The position numbers and the translations under genes are program-made. From the NCBI GenBank assembly GCA_003456455.1, contig DMRV01000043.1:1-7369 (forward strand): a stretch of DNA of 7,369 nucleotides, written 5' to 3'. This document shows positions 1-6,470 of the stretch, piece by piece; position 1 is the first letter of the stretch; the number at the start of each line of letters is the position of its first letter. The notes under the pieces were generated by a model. The model had not been told where the DNA came from. It was given only the letters and a program-made list of their open reading frames with translations, and searched no databases. Source of the DNA: Flavobacteriales bacterium. GTDB taxonomy: Bacteria; Bacteroidota; Bacteroidia; UBA10329.

Positions 1-2310
1 GGTGTAATGCCAAAGGACGCATTGAGCAAACGGTTCACAATTCTCAAAGGCCAAGGATACACCCGAATTAAACTCAACGGAGTTGTTGAACGAATTGATA
101 AGATTGATGAGAGTTCCTTTCTGGCTGAAGGAAATGAGCTTTCCGTTCTTATTGACCGATTTGTCACAAATTCTAAAGAAGAGAACACACGAATTGCAGA
201 AGCAATCAGAACGGCTCTTGCCGAAGGAAACAACCGTTGCTCTATTCAAATTGAAGAAGACACTACTGATTTCAGCACCGAGTTTGAAGCAGATGGGCTT
301 CGATTTGAAGAGCCTTCCGTTCACTTTTTCAGCTTCAACAATCCTTACGGAGCGTGTAAAAAGTGTGAGGGATTCGGGAATATCATCGGAATTGATGAAG
401 ACTTAGTGATGCCAGATAAAGGCCTGAGCATATTTGAAGAAGGTGTTGTGTGCTGGCGTGGCGAGAGCATGAGCAAGTACAAAAATCAACTCGTTCATTC
501 AGCAAATAAGTTTGATTTCCCTATTCACCGACCGATTTACGATTTAACCGAAGAGCAGATTCAACTACTGTGGGATGGCAACAAACATTTTGAAGGACTG
601 AACGCCTTCTTCCGAATGTTGGAGGAAAACAGTTACAAAATCCAATACCGCGTTATGCTTTCTCGCTACCGCGGAAAAACGCCTTGTCCAGAATGCCGTG
701 GAACGAAGCTGAGAAAAGATGCTACCTACGTTAAGGTTGGCGGCAAAAGCCTCTCCGATTTAGTATTGATGCCAATTACCGAATTGGCTGAATTCTTTGA
801 CGGCTTAAAACTCACAAAGACTGAACAGGAAATTTCCAAGCGTATTCTGAAAGAAGTTACATCTCGCCTAGGTTATATGAAAGATGTTGGATTGGGTTAT
901 TTGAACTTAAACCGACAGTCCGCAACTCTTTCTGGTGGCGAAGCGCAGCGAATACACCTGGCTAGTTCGCTGGGAAGTTCGCTCGTTGGTTCGATGTACA
1001 TTTTGGATGAACCGAGTATCGGATTGCACCCAAAAGACACGGAAAGACTCATTTCAATCTTAAAGCGCCTACGCGACATTGGCAACACAGTAATTGTAGT
1101 TGAGCACGATGAAGATATTATGCGTGCCGCAGATATGATTGTAGACATTGGTCCCGAAGCGGGAACACTCGGTGGCGAAGTGGTTTTTCAAGGCACTTTG
1201 AAAGAAATGATGAAGAGTACCGACACACTCACCACAGGTTATTTGAACGGCAAACTCGCAATCCCTGTTCCCAAGGAGCGCAGAAAACCAAAAGGAAAAC
1301 TGAAAGTGATTGGTGCTCGACAGCATAATCTTAATGGAATTGATGTAACGTTCCCGCTTGGTTGTCTTTCAGTAATCACTGGAGTTAGCGGTTCGGGAAA
1401 GAGTACGCTGATGAAAAGCATCCTCTACCCTGCCCTCAAAAAACGCTTTGGTGGATACGGATTAAAAACTGGTCAGTTTGAACGGTTAGAAGGAGACCTA
1501 GACCGCGTTGAAGATGTTGAGTTTGTAGATCAGGATCCAATCGGACGTTCTACACGTTCCAATCCTGTTACCTACATAAAAGCGTATGACGAGATTCGTT
1601 CGCTGTTCTCAGAACAGGCCGCAGCCAAACTACGTGGCTACAAGCCCAAGCACTTCTCATTCAACGTAGCGGGTGGCCGTTGCGAAGTATGCGAAGGAGA
1701 GGGAACTGTGAAGATTGAGATGCAATTCATGGCTGACATTATCATGAAATGCGAAAGCTGTGAGGGTCATCGCTTTAAACAGGAAGTACTGGAAATCAAA
1801 TTCCGAGGAAAAACCATACACGATGTGCTAAGCATGACGGTGGATGAGGCTATGGAATTCTTCACGGAATACAATTCTAGAGTTGCTCGCAAAATTGCTC
1901 CCCTACAAGAAGTTGGCTTGGGTTATGTACAACTCGGGCAAAGCAGTAGCACTCTTTCTGGTGGAGAAGCGCAACGTATCAAACTAGCTTCATTCCTTAC
2001 CAAAGGAAAGAATGCTGGTAAAACGCTTTTCATCTTTGATGAGCCAACCACTGGTCTTCACTTCCATGATATTCACAAGCTCCTAAAAGCCTTCAATGCA
2101 CTTTTGTATAATGGTCATTCCATCATATTAATTGAGCACCACCCCGACATAATCAAATGTGCCGATTACGTAATTGACCTTGGTCCAGAAGGCGGTAAAG
2201 GTGGTGGAATGGTTGTGTTTGAAGGAACTCCTGAAGAGTTAGCAAAATGTGATAGTTCTGCTACGGCAGCAAGTATCGCAGAGAAGGTTTTGACGAAGAC
2301 TAAAACCTAA
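1..2310 (+). CDS. uvrA: UvrA, excinuclease ABC subunit A (5'-truncated by the window edge)
   Basis: DNA-damage-sensing ATPase of nucleotide excision repair; in the cytoplasm, a UvrA dimer scans DNA and loads UvrB. The frame is open to base 1, so the ATG at base 7 is only an internal Met. About 170 N-terminal residues are missing, including the first Walker A, if the full length is near the usual ~940. Numbering from that Met: UvrB-binding region ~1-100; zinc-module CxxC pairs at 117/120 and 227/230; ABC signature LSGGEAQ 308-314; Walker B YILDEP 331-336; H-loop His367; second Walker A GVSGSGKST 459-467; second zinc module C559/C562/C582/C585 (CX2CX19CX2C, the family's exact spacing); second signature 650-656; Walker B FIFDEP 675-680; H-loop His711. 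The UvrB-binding segment favours a canonical UvrA over the UvrA2 type that lacks it. The region between the first two CxxC pairs is short. Identification is secure. Confidence 0.97.
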   Translation, partial: GVMPKDALSKRFTILKGQGYTRIKLNGVVERIDKIDESSFLAEGNELSVLIDRFVTNSKEENTRIAEAIRTALAEGNNRCSIQIEEDTTDFSTEFEADGLRFEEPSVHFFSFNNPYGACKKCEGFGNIIGIDEDLVMPDKGLSIFEEGVVCWRGESMSKYKNQLVHSANKFDFPIHRPIYDLTEEQIQLLWDGNKHFEGLNAFFRMLEENSYKIQYRVMLSRYRGKTPCPECRGTKLRKDATYVKVGGKSLSDLVLMPITELAEFFDGLKLTKTEQEISKRILKEVTSRLGYMKDVGLGYLNLNRQSATLSGGEAQRIHLASSLGSSLVGSMYILDEPSIGLHPKDTERLISILKRLRDIGNTVIVVEHDEDIMRAADMIVDIGPEAGTLGGEVVFQGTLKEMMKSTDTLTTGYLNGKLAIPVPKERRKPKGKLKVIGARQHNLNGIDVTFPLGCLSVITGVSGSGKSTLMKSILYPALKKRFGGYGLKTGQFERLEGDLDRVEDVEFVDQDPIGRSTRSNPVTYIKAYDEIRSLFSEQAAAKLRGYKPKHFSFNVAGGRCEVCEGEGTVKIEMQFMADIIMKCESCEGHRFKQEVLEIKFRGKTIHDVLSMTVDEAMEFFTEYNSRVARKIAPLQEVGLGYVQLGQSSSTLSGGEAQRIKLASFLTKGKNAGKTLFIFDEPTTGLHFHDIHKLLKAFNALLYNGHSIILIEHHPDIIKCADYVIDLGPEGGKGGGMVVFEGTPEELAKCDSSATAASIAEKVLTKTKT

Positions 2311-2319
2311 AATCAACCT

Positions 2320-2400
2320 AACCTTTCAACTCAAACATGCTATAACGCATGTCTCAATATTAAAACTCAAAAGGTTGTTCATCGATTGAAAGAGGTTTTT
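2320..2400 (+). promoter_or_regulatory. Inverted repeats with competing 3' arms downstream of uvrA (possible weak terminator or leader structure)
   Basis: The 5' arm AACCTTTCAA (2320-2329) can pair in two ways. Its first seven bases match AAAGGTT at 2370-2376 perfectly, enclosing an inner hairpin ACATGC/GCATGT (2335-2340 with 2347-2352, six-base loop). Alternatively all ten bases pair with TTGAAAGAGGTT (2386-2397), leaving two bases bulged; that arm runs into TTTTT (2396-2400), as a weak terminator might. The repeats are visible; the function is inferred. Stems are AT-rich, so chance pairing is possible. Confidence 0.35.
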
Positions 2401-2435
2401 CAAGTACAAGTCGAATAACGGGTTTTCATATATCT

Positions 2436-2443
2436 AATATTTG
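2436..2443 (+). promoter_or_regulatory. Candidate Bacteroidota -7 promoter element (weak)
   Basis: AATATTTG differs at one position from the Bacteroidota -7 consensus TAnnTTTG and lies 47 bases before the ATG at 2491. There is no good TTG-type -33 element at the expected distance, only a TTTT run in 2423-2426 that is too close. The assignment rests on position and a partial match only. Confidence 0.25.
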
Positions 2444-2477
2444 AAAATTAAATCCATTTCCCATGTAACTTTAATTC

Positions 2478-2483
2478 AAAGGA
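2478..2483 (+). promoter_or_regulatory. Ribosome-binding site for the secreted-protein gene
   Basis: AAAGGA ends seven bases before the ATG at 2491, a good Shine-Dalgarno match and spacing. It supports that ATG as the start. It stands out because neither of the next two genes on this strand has a comparable site. Confidence 0.6.
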
Positions 2484-2490
2484 ACGTGAG

Positions 2491-3327
2491 ATGGAAAAGG
2501 CAACAAAGAGATTTACAGGGTTGATTGTAGCAGGAGTGGTGAGTTTTTCTTCCTCTGGCCAAGGGGTATCAATAAGCAATACTAACTCAGCCCCTGATGC
2601 CACAGCCATTTTAGATTTAGACGTTTCCGGATTCGCAATTAAAAAAGGGATGCTCCTTCCAAGAATGACAGAAGGTCAAAAATTGGAGATTGTGAGTCCA
2701 GCCTCTTCACTTATGGTTTACCAAACAGATGAAACCGAGGGGTTTTATTATTACGATGGAAGTCAATGGAAAGGATTAGGTGATGACCTTGGAACGCACA
2801 AAGCATCACGGAATCTTGAAATGTCGGGCAGTTGGATAAGCTCCGATGGGGATAATGAAGGCTTGATGATTAAAGGTGACGGCAAGGTTGGAATTGGAGT
2901 TAGTAATCCAGATGCCGCGTTTCACACAGCTGGAACGGTAGAAATGGATGACCTTGAAGGTACAGGAACTAGAATGGTGGTAGCAGATGCAGACGGACAG
3001 CTTGCAACGCAGGCAATTCCATCAGGTGGGCCAGGAGCTGGAACTACACTTTATCTAAATGTCACTACTGGCAATACGCCCAACTTAGATGTGGACGGAG
3101 TGTCGTTCATCCATGTAACCTCCGATGATGACGACAATGAAATAAGAGGTTTTAAGAATGGTGTTCTAAATCAAATCATTTATCTAATTAACACTTCAGA
3201 CAAGGACCTTAAGTTCAAAAAGAACGTAGGTAATCAGAAATTTTTAAAAGATTTTGACCTCAAAAAAGAAGAGGGCGGTTTGCTTATGTATAGCGGTTCT
3301 GAATGGCACGTCATTTCTAAGCATTAA
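2491..3327 (+). CDS. Secreted fibre/adhesin-like protein of unknown function
   Basis: Start ATG follows a good ribosome-binding site and opens a signal peptide: basic residues 2-7, hydrophobic core ~8-19, likely cleavage after Gln24 (SSGQ). Residues ~26-93 resemble a module seen at the start of many Bacteroidota surface proteins: a 'SAPDATAILDL' segment, 'KGMLLPRMT', then 'MVYQTDETEGFYYYDGSQW'. Residues ~108-150 resemble tail-fibre-like repeats (an 'MSGSWIS-DGDNEGL' segment, then 'GKVGIGVSNPDAAFH'). A Gly/Pro hinge (~178-184) leads to a separate C-terminal domain (~185-278) ending in 'LLMYSGSEWHVISK', which looks beta-rich. No membrane anchor, lipobox or recognisable type IX secretion C-terminal signal is visible. 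It may be an extracellular or periplasmic fibre component; the ligand is unknown. It sits alone between two gaps and is probably its own transcript. The gene is secure, the function is not. Confidence 0.85.
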   Translation: MEKATKRFTGLIVAGVVSFSSSGQGVSISNTNSAPDATAILDLDVSGFAIKKGMLLPRMTEGQKLEIVSPASSLMVYQTDETEGFYYYDGSQWKGLGDDLGTHKASRNLEMSGSWISSDGDNEGLMIKGDGKVGIGVSNPDAAFHTAGTVEMDDLEGTGTRMVVADADGQLATQAIPSGGPGAGTTLYLNVTTGNTPNLDVDGVSFIHVTSDDDDNEIRGFKNGVLNQIIYLINTSDKDLKFKKNVGNQKFLKDFDLKKEEGGLLMYSGSEWHVISKH

Positions 3328-3352
3328 CAGCAACTTTAGAGTTCAACAGACT

Positions 3353-3360
3353 TATCTTCG
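3353..3360 (+). promoter_or_regulatory. Candidate Bacteroidota -7 element upstream of uup
   Basis: TATCTTCG matches the Bacteroidota -7 consensus TAnnTTTG with one change (T to C). It lies in the only gap before the uup-like gene and would place the transcript start a few bases downstream, giving a short leader of about 30-35 bases. A T-rich stretch at 3335-3337 is a poor and slightly close -33 partner. The placement is inference. Confidence 0.35.
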
Positions 3361-3364
3361 CGGC

Positions 3365-3382
3365 CTGAACGAATTAGTTCAG
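3365..3382 (+). repeat. Perfect 6-bp inverted repeat in the uup leader
   Basis: CTGAAC (3365-3370) and GTTCAG (3377-3382) are exact reverse complements around the loop GAATTA. The hairpin lies just after the candidate -7 element and 17 bases before the TTG start codon, so it would sit at the 5' end of the mRNA or act as an operator. The repeat is visible; any regulatory role is inferred, and no T-run follows. Confidence 0.45.
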
Positions 3383-3399
3383 ACGTTTAGAAGACAACC

Positions 3400-5256
3400 T
3401 TGAATTACCTATCAGCCGAAAACCTTTCTCGTTCTTACGGAGAACGTATCCTTTTCCAAGACATCACCTTTGGTATTGACAAAGGCCAGAAAATGGCTCT
3501 CGTAGCCAAAAATGGCACAGGAAAAACTTCCATGCTTCGCATTTTGGCGGGGCTAGAACCGTCTGAAACAGGAGAAGTAGTCACTCGAAACGGAGTTTCA
3601 ATTGGATATCTCCAGCAAGAACCTGAATTGAATCCAAACCATTCGGTGATGGATGCTATTTATGACCCAACCAACGAAATTATGTCTGTGGTTAGGGAAT
3701 ATGAAGAAGCGATGCTTGATGAAGGTGACACCGACCGAATGCAACGTTCTTTCGATGCAATGGACAGGCATCAAGCGTGGGATATTGAAGCGCAAGCGAA
3801 AGAAATTCTCACATCGCTTAACATCACAGATTTTGAGCAGAAGATTCAAACCCTTTCTGGTGGTCAGGTAAAGCGTGTAGCTATGGCCAAAATGCTGATT
3901 GAGCAACCGGACTTGATGATTCTGGATGAGCCCACCAACCACCTCGATATTGAGATGATTGAATGGTTAGAAGGGTTTCTGGCCTCGTCTGAACGAACCA
4001 TTCTGATGGTAACGCACGACCGAGTTTTCTTGGATGAGGTTTGCGATATGATTCTTGAGATGGACAATGGTCAGCTTTACAAGCATAAGGGCAATTACAC
4101 CACATATCTGAACAATCGTGCCACGCGGCAAGAAGTGGAACACGCCAATGTGGATAAGGCCAAAAACCTTTACCGGAAGGAATTAGATTGGATGCGCAGA
4201 CAACCAAAGGCGAGAACCACTAAGTCCAAATCGAGAGAGGATGCTTTTTACGATACCGAGAAAGTTGCAAAAACCAACCTGAAGAAAGACGAACTCACGA
4301 TGGAAGTGAACATGCAGCGCATGGGAAGCAAAATTCTTGAATTCCATAAAGTGAGCAAAGCTTATGGCGAGAATGTGCTATTAAAGAGCTTTAATTATAA
4401 ATTCAGGAGAGGCGAACGTATTGGAATTGTTGGTGCCAATGGAAGCGGAAAGTCCACGCTTCTAAAAATGATTATGGAGCAGATTGAACCTGATAGCGGT
4501 AAAATCGTAAAAGGTGACACGATTAAATACGGCTACTACGGACAGGATGGCTTGGTAATGAAGGAAGGCAAACGCGTAAAGGAAGTCATTACTGATATTG
4601 CTGAATTCATTCCCCTTAAAAAAGGAAAAACGATTTCTGCGGCTCAGTTACTTGAACGTTTCTTGTTTCCTCGAAGTCAGCATTTTCAGTACATCGATAA
4701 ATTAAGTGGAGGGGAGAAAAAACGATTGTATCTTCTTACAGTTCTCATAGCCAATCCAAACTTTCTAATTCTAGATGAGCCAACCAACGATTTGGATTTA
4801 CTCTCCTTAAACGTATTGGAAGACTTCCTTCTGGAATTTGAAGGCTGTCTGCTTATTGTAACACACGATAGACACTTCATGAATAAGCTAGTTGATCAGC
4901 TTTTCATCTTCGAAGGGGCTGGAAAAATCAGAGGGTTTGTGGGTAATTACGATAAATATCGTTTTGCCCTTGAAGACGAAAAGAAGCAAAAAGCCACGGC
5001 CAAGAAAATTCAAAAAGAAACTGAAAGCCAAGCCTCCAAAGGCAAAATGGGTTTCAACGAAAAGCGTGAATTAGGACAGCTTGATGTTGATATTCCAAAG
5101 CTGGAAAAGCGCAAATCCGACCTCACAATAGAAATGGAATCTGTAGTTGATAACCACGAAAAGCTAATGGAAATATCAGCAGAATTTCAACGCGTTTCTT
5201 CCGAATTGGAAGAAAAAGAATTCAGGTGGTTAGAGTTGAGTGAGTTAGATGGTTAA
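3400..5256 (+). CDS. uup: ABC-F family ATPase, Uup-type (soluble, two nucleotide-binding domains)
   Basis: A cytoplasmic ABC-F protein without membrane segments, so not a transporter. Family members bind the ribosomal E site; Uup has also been linked to branched-DNA and ribosome-assembly phenotypes. The TTG start gives MNYLSAENLSRSYG, as expected for domain 1; a TAG at 3388-3390 blocks earlier starts, and the first in-frame ATG (residue 32) would cut into the domain. Domain 1: Walker A AKNGTGKT 36-43, signature LSGGQ 152-156, Walker B LMILDEP 172-178, His206. Linker ~240-305 carries the conserved 'WMRRQPKARTTKSKSRE' segment. Domain 2: Walker A GANGSGKST 345-353, signature LSGGE 435-439, Walker B FLILDEP 455-461, His489. 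Residues ~525-618 form a charged coiled coil ending 'FRWLELSELDG', the Uup-type C-terminal domain, which argues against Ettl/EttA. The barrel gene follows after 9 bases, so the two are probably co-transcribed. 'uup' means the subfamily, not proven orthology. Confidence 0.93.
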   Translation: MNYLSAENLSRSYGERILFQDITFGIDKGQKMALVAKNGTGKTSMLRILAGLEPSETGEVVTRNGVSIGYLQQEPELNPNHSVMDAIYDPTNEIMSVVREYEEAMLDEGDTDRMQRSFDAMDRHQAWDIEAQAKEILTSLNITDFEQKIQTLSGGQVKRVAMAKMLIEQPDLMILDEPTNHLDIEMIEWLEGFLASSERTILMVTHDRVFLDEVCDMILEMDNGQLYKHKGNYTTYLNNRATRQEVEHANVDKAKNLYRKELDWMRRQPKARTTKSKSREDAFYDTEKVAKTNLKKDELTMEVNMQRMGSKILEFHKVSKAYGENVLLKSFNYKFRRGERIGIVGANGSGKSTLLKMIMEQIEPDSGKIVKGDTIKYGYYGQDGLVMKEGKRVKEVITDIAEFIPLKKGKTISAAQLLERFLFPRSQHFQYIDKLSGGEKKRLYLLTVLIANPNFLILDEPTNDLDLLSLNVLEDFLLEFEGCLLIVTHDRHFMNKLVDQLFIFEGAGKIRGFVGNYDKYRFALEDEKKQKATAKKIQKETESQASKGKMGFNEKRELGQLDVDIPKLEKRKSDLTIEMESVVDNHEKLMEISAEFQRVSSELEEKEFRWLELSELDG

Positions 5257-5265
5257 CTTAACTCT

Positions 5266-6432
5266 GTGAAAACGGGGTTAACTTTTCTATTTACGTTATT
5301 GGTTGCTGTTGGACTTTCTCAAGAGAATGATTCTTTGATTGTTGAATCTGGTTCCATTCCAAAACTTTCTAAATTTTCAATCACACAGGAGATTAGTGGC
5401 GCGGTTTTGTTTCCAAGCATCAACGCTGAATTCCGATTCTTAAGCAAGGGCAAATGGAATTTTGATGCTCGCGTTGGCTTTGGTGGTTTATTCCAGCCTG
5501 ACGCAATCTATGCCAATATTATTGGCCTATCTACCAAATATGGCTCAGGCGAAAGCAAACTTAGTCTTAGTCTAGGAGCGAGTATTTATTACCAATACGG
5601 TCGTGAACATATTGATTGGGATATTTGGTCTGAGCCGAAGTTCTATAATCAGCGGTATCAGTATTTTTTCTCTCTCGGATATCGATATGAGCAAAAACAT
5701 GGTTTCATATTCGGAGTCGATGCTTACGCTATTGGTAGTTTCAATGAAGACATGCCAATTTTGCCAATTGGTGAAACTTGGCAAGTTTATCCGTGGGGAG
5801 GAATCACATTCGGGTATCGCTTTCCGTCAAAGGAGCTTCACAGTTCGTGGCGTAAGGTGAGGTTACTCAAAAGAGACAAAGTTTCTTTATTAGAACAGGA
5901 ATCGGGAGCAAGTCTATCTAGTAGTAAGCTAAATCGTATCCAACGAAAATCCATACGAGAAATTGAGCGCCTTGAAAAGGAAAGTTTGCGAGACCTAACT
6001 CGCAGCGCCATTTATATTGAAGGGTTTGGCGCAGGACTTCTTTGGTCTTTAAACTATGAGTACTCGTTCCCTCTAATTAAAAATGAACTTCTTCAAGCGT
6101 TTGCTAGGACAGGTGTTGGGGTTTACCCAAGCAGAAGACGGACAGACAATCAAACAATCGGGTTTAACGTTCTAACCCTACCTATCATTGCTGGTCTGAG
6201 AGTAATGAAAAACTACCGAGGTGGTGGTGTTGGAGGAGGAATTGTTCCTATTGTTTCTGAAGGAAGGGTAAGGCTTGGTTATGTTTTCAATGCAGACCTA
6301 CAAATTCATATCACTTCTGGGATAATAGTTGGTGGAGGTTTTAACTTACTTATCGGGCATTTTGACAAAAAACCAATTTATCCCTGGGGCGGATTCTATA
6401 TTGGGTATCGAATTAGGAGAATGAAACCATGA
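5266..6432 (+). CDS. Probable outer-membrane beta-barrel protein with two copies of one domain
   Basis: Start is GTG: the uup stop codon at 5254-5256 is in frame just upstream, and the next usable start (TTG, codon 12) would destroy the signal peptide. Signal peptide 1-19 (hydrophobic 4-16, likely cleavage after Gln19, 'GLSQ'). The mature part holds two related segments rich in alternating hydrophobic residues, as in beta-barrel strands: ~37-186, ending YPWGGITFGYRF, and ~248-383, ending YPWGGFYIGYRI. Both resemble uncharacterised small Bacteroidota barrel proteins with a start like 'EG-G-GLLWSLNYEYSF' and an end like 'PWGG---GYR'. The linker ~187-247 is strongly charged and probably helical, with no second signal peptide. 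The likely location is the outer membrane; the substrate or role is unknown. The 9-base gap suggests an operon with uup, though no functional link is evident. One alternative is a single larger barrel built from both halves. Confidence 0.85.
   Translation: MKTGLTFLFTLLVAVGLSQENDSLIVESGSIPKLSKFSITQEISGAVLFPSINAEFRFLSKGKWNFDARVGFGGLFQPDAIYANIIGLSTKYGSGESKLSLSLGASIYYQYGREHIDWDIWSEPKFYNQRYQYFFSLGYRYEQKHGFIFGVDAYAIGSFNEDMPILPIGETWQVYPWGGITFGYRFPSKELHSSWRKVRLLKRDKVSLLEQESGASLSSSKLNRIQRKSIREIERLEKESLRDLTRSAIYIEGFGAGLLWSLNYEYSFPLIKNELLQAFARTGVGVYPSRRRTDNQTIGFNVLTLPIIAGLRVMKNYRGGGVGGGIVPIVSEGRVRLGYVFNADLQIHITSGIIVGGGFNLLIGHFDKKPIYPWGGFYIGYRIRRMKP
5374..5823 (+). repeat. First copy of the duplicated barrel domain (protein-level repeat)
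   Basis: Residues ~37-186 of the barrel protein. Landmarks are 'GAVLFPSINAEFRF', then 'NFDARVGFGG', a Gly/Ser-rich strand pair around 98-112, 'FFSLGYRYEQKHGFIFGVDAY' split over 134-154, and the closing YPWGGITFGYRF. The second copy has the same elements in the same order. Boundaries are approximate. Confidence 0.65.
6007..6414 (+). repeat. Second copy of the duplicated barrel domain (protein-level repeat)
   Basis: Residues ~248-383 of the barrel protein. Elements parallel to the first copy are 'GAGLLWSLNYEYSF', 'QAFARTGVGVYP', a Gly-rich strand at 318-326, a strand pair around 334-362, and the closing YPWGGFYIGYRI. The closing motif also matches at the DNA level: 5788-5819 and 6379-6410 share 24 of 32 bases by my count. 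Confidence 0.65.
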
Positions 6433-6470
6433 ATTGATAAGTCATTAATTCATTCAATCGATTTCACCAG
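6433..6470. other. Convergent junction between the barrel gene and the helicase gene
   Basis: The 38 bases separating the two converging genes are AT-rich. The only symmetry is GAATT/AATTC (6431-6435 and 6446-6450), too weak to call a bidirectional terminator. I see nothing else here. Confidence 0.5.

Larger units (their letters stand above)
2311..2490. other. Intergenic region between uvrA and the secreted-protein gene
   Basis: This AT-rich gap of 180 bases has no plausible ORF: the ATGs at 2337 and 2350 meet stops within a few codons. It holds the inverted repeats at 2320-2397, a weak promoter candidate near 2436-2443 and a good ribosome-binding site at 2478-2483. I see no tRNA and no classical GC-rich intrinsic terminator followed by a T-run. 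Confidence 0.7.

Noticed and set aside
7..9. ATG at base 7 as the start of uvrA
   Set aside because: The frame is open upstream to base 1 and the protein would lack the first Walker A and ~170 residues. It is an internal Met of a gene cut by the window.
897..1421. Antisense ORFs of 60-85 codons inside uvrA
   Set aside because: They overlap a strongly conserved coding frame, have no ribosome-binding sites and show no recognisable protein features. Similar frames at 83-406, 3598-4207, 4686-5074, 5572-5860, 6464-6658 and 7078-7329 are rejected for the same reasons.
3400..5256. Antibiotic-resistance ABC-F determinant
   Set aside because: The C-terminal coiled coil and overall motifs fit housekeeping Uup. 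The short arm and linker show no sign of the extended antibiotic-resistance loop, and no mobile element is nearby.
5251..5284. Nine-base direct repeat GGTTAACTT (5251-5259 and 5276-5284) around the start of the barrel gene
   Set aside because: It is short, lies partly in coding sequence and contains the simple palindrome GTTAAC. It looks like chance; no insertion or attachment site is evident.
3400..6432. ABC transporter made of the ABC-F ATPase plus the outer-membrane protein
   Set aside because: ABC-F proteins have no membrane partner; the linker and coiled-coil C-terminus place this one with Uup. Adjacency suggests co-transcription, not an export complex.
6431..6450. GAATT/AATTC symmetry as a bidirectional terminator
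   Set aside because: The stem is only five AT-rich base pairs with a ten-base loop and no flanking T-runs.
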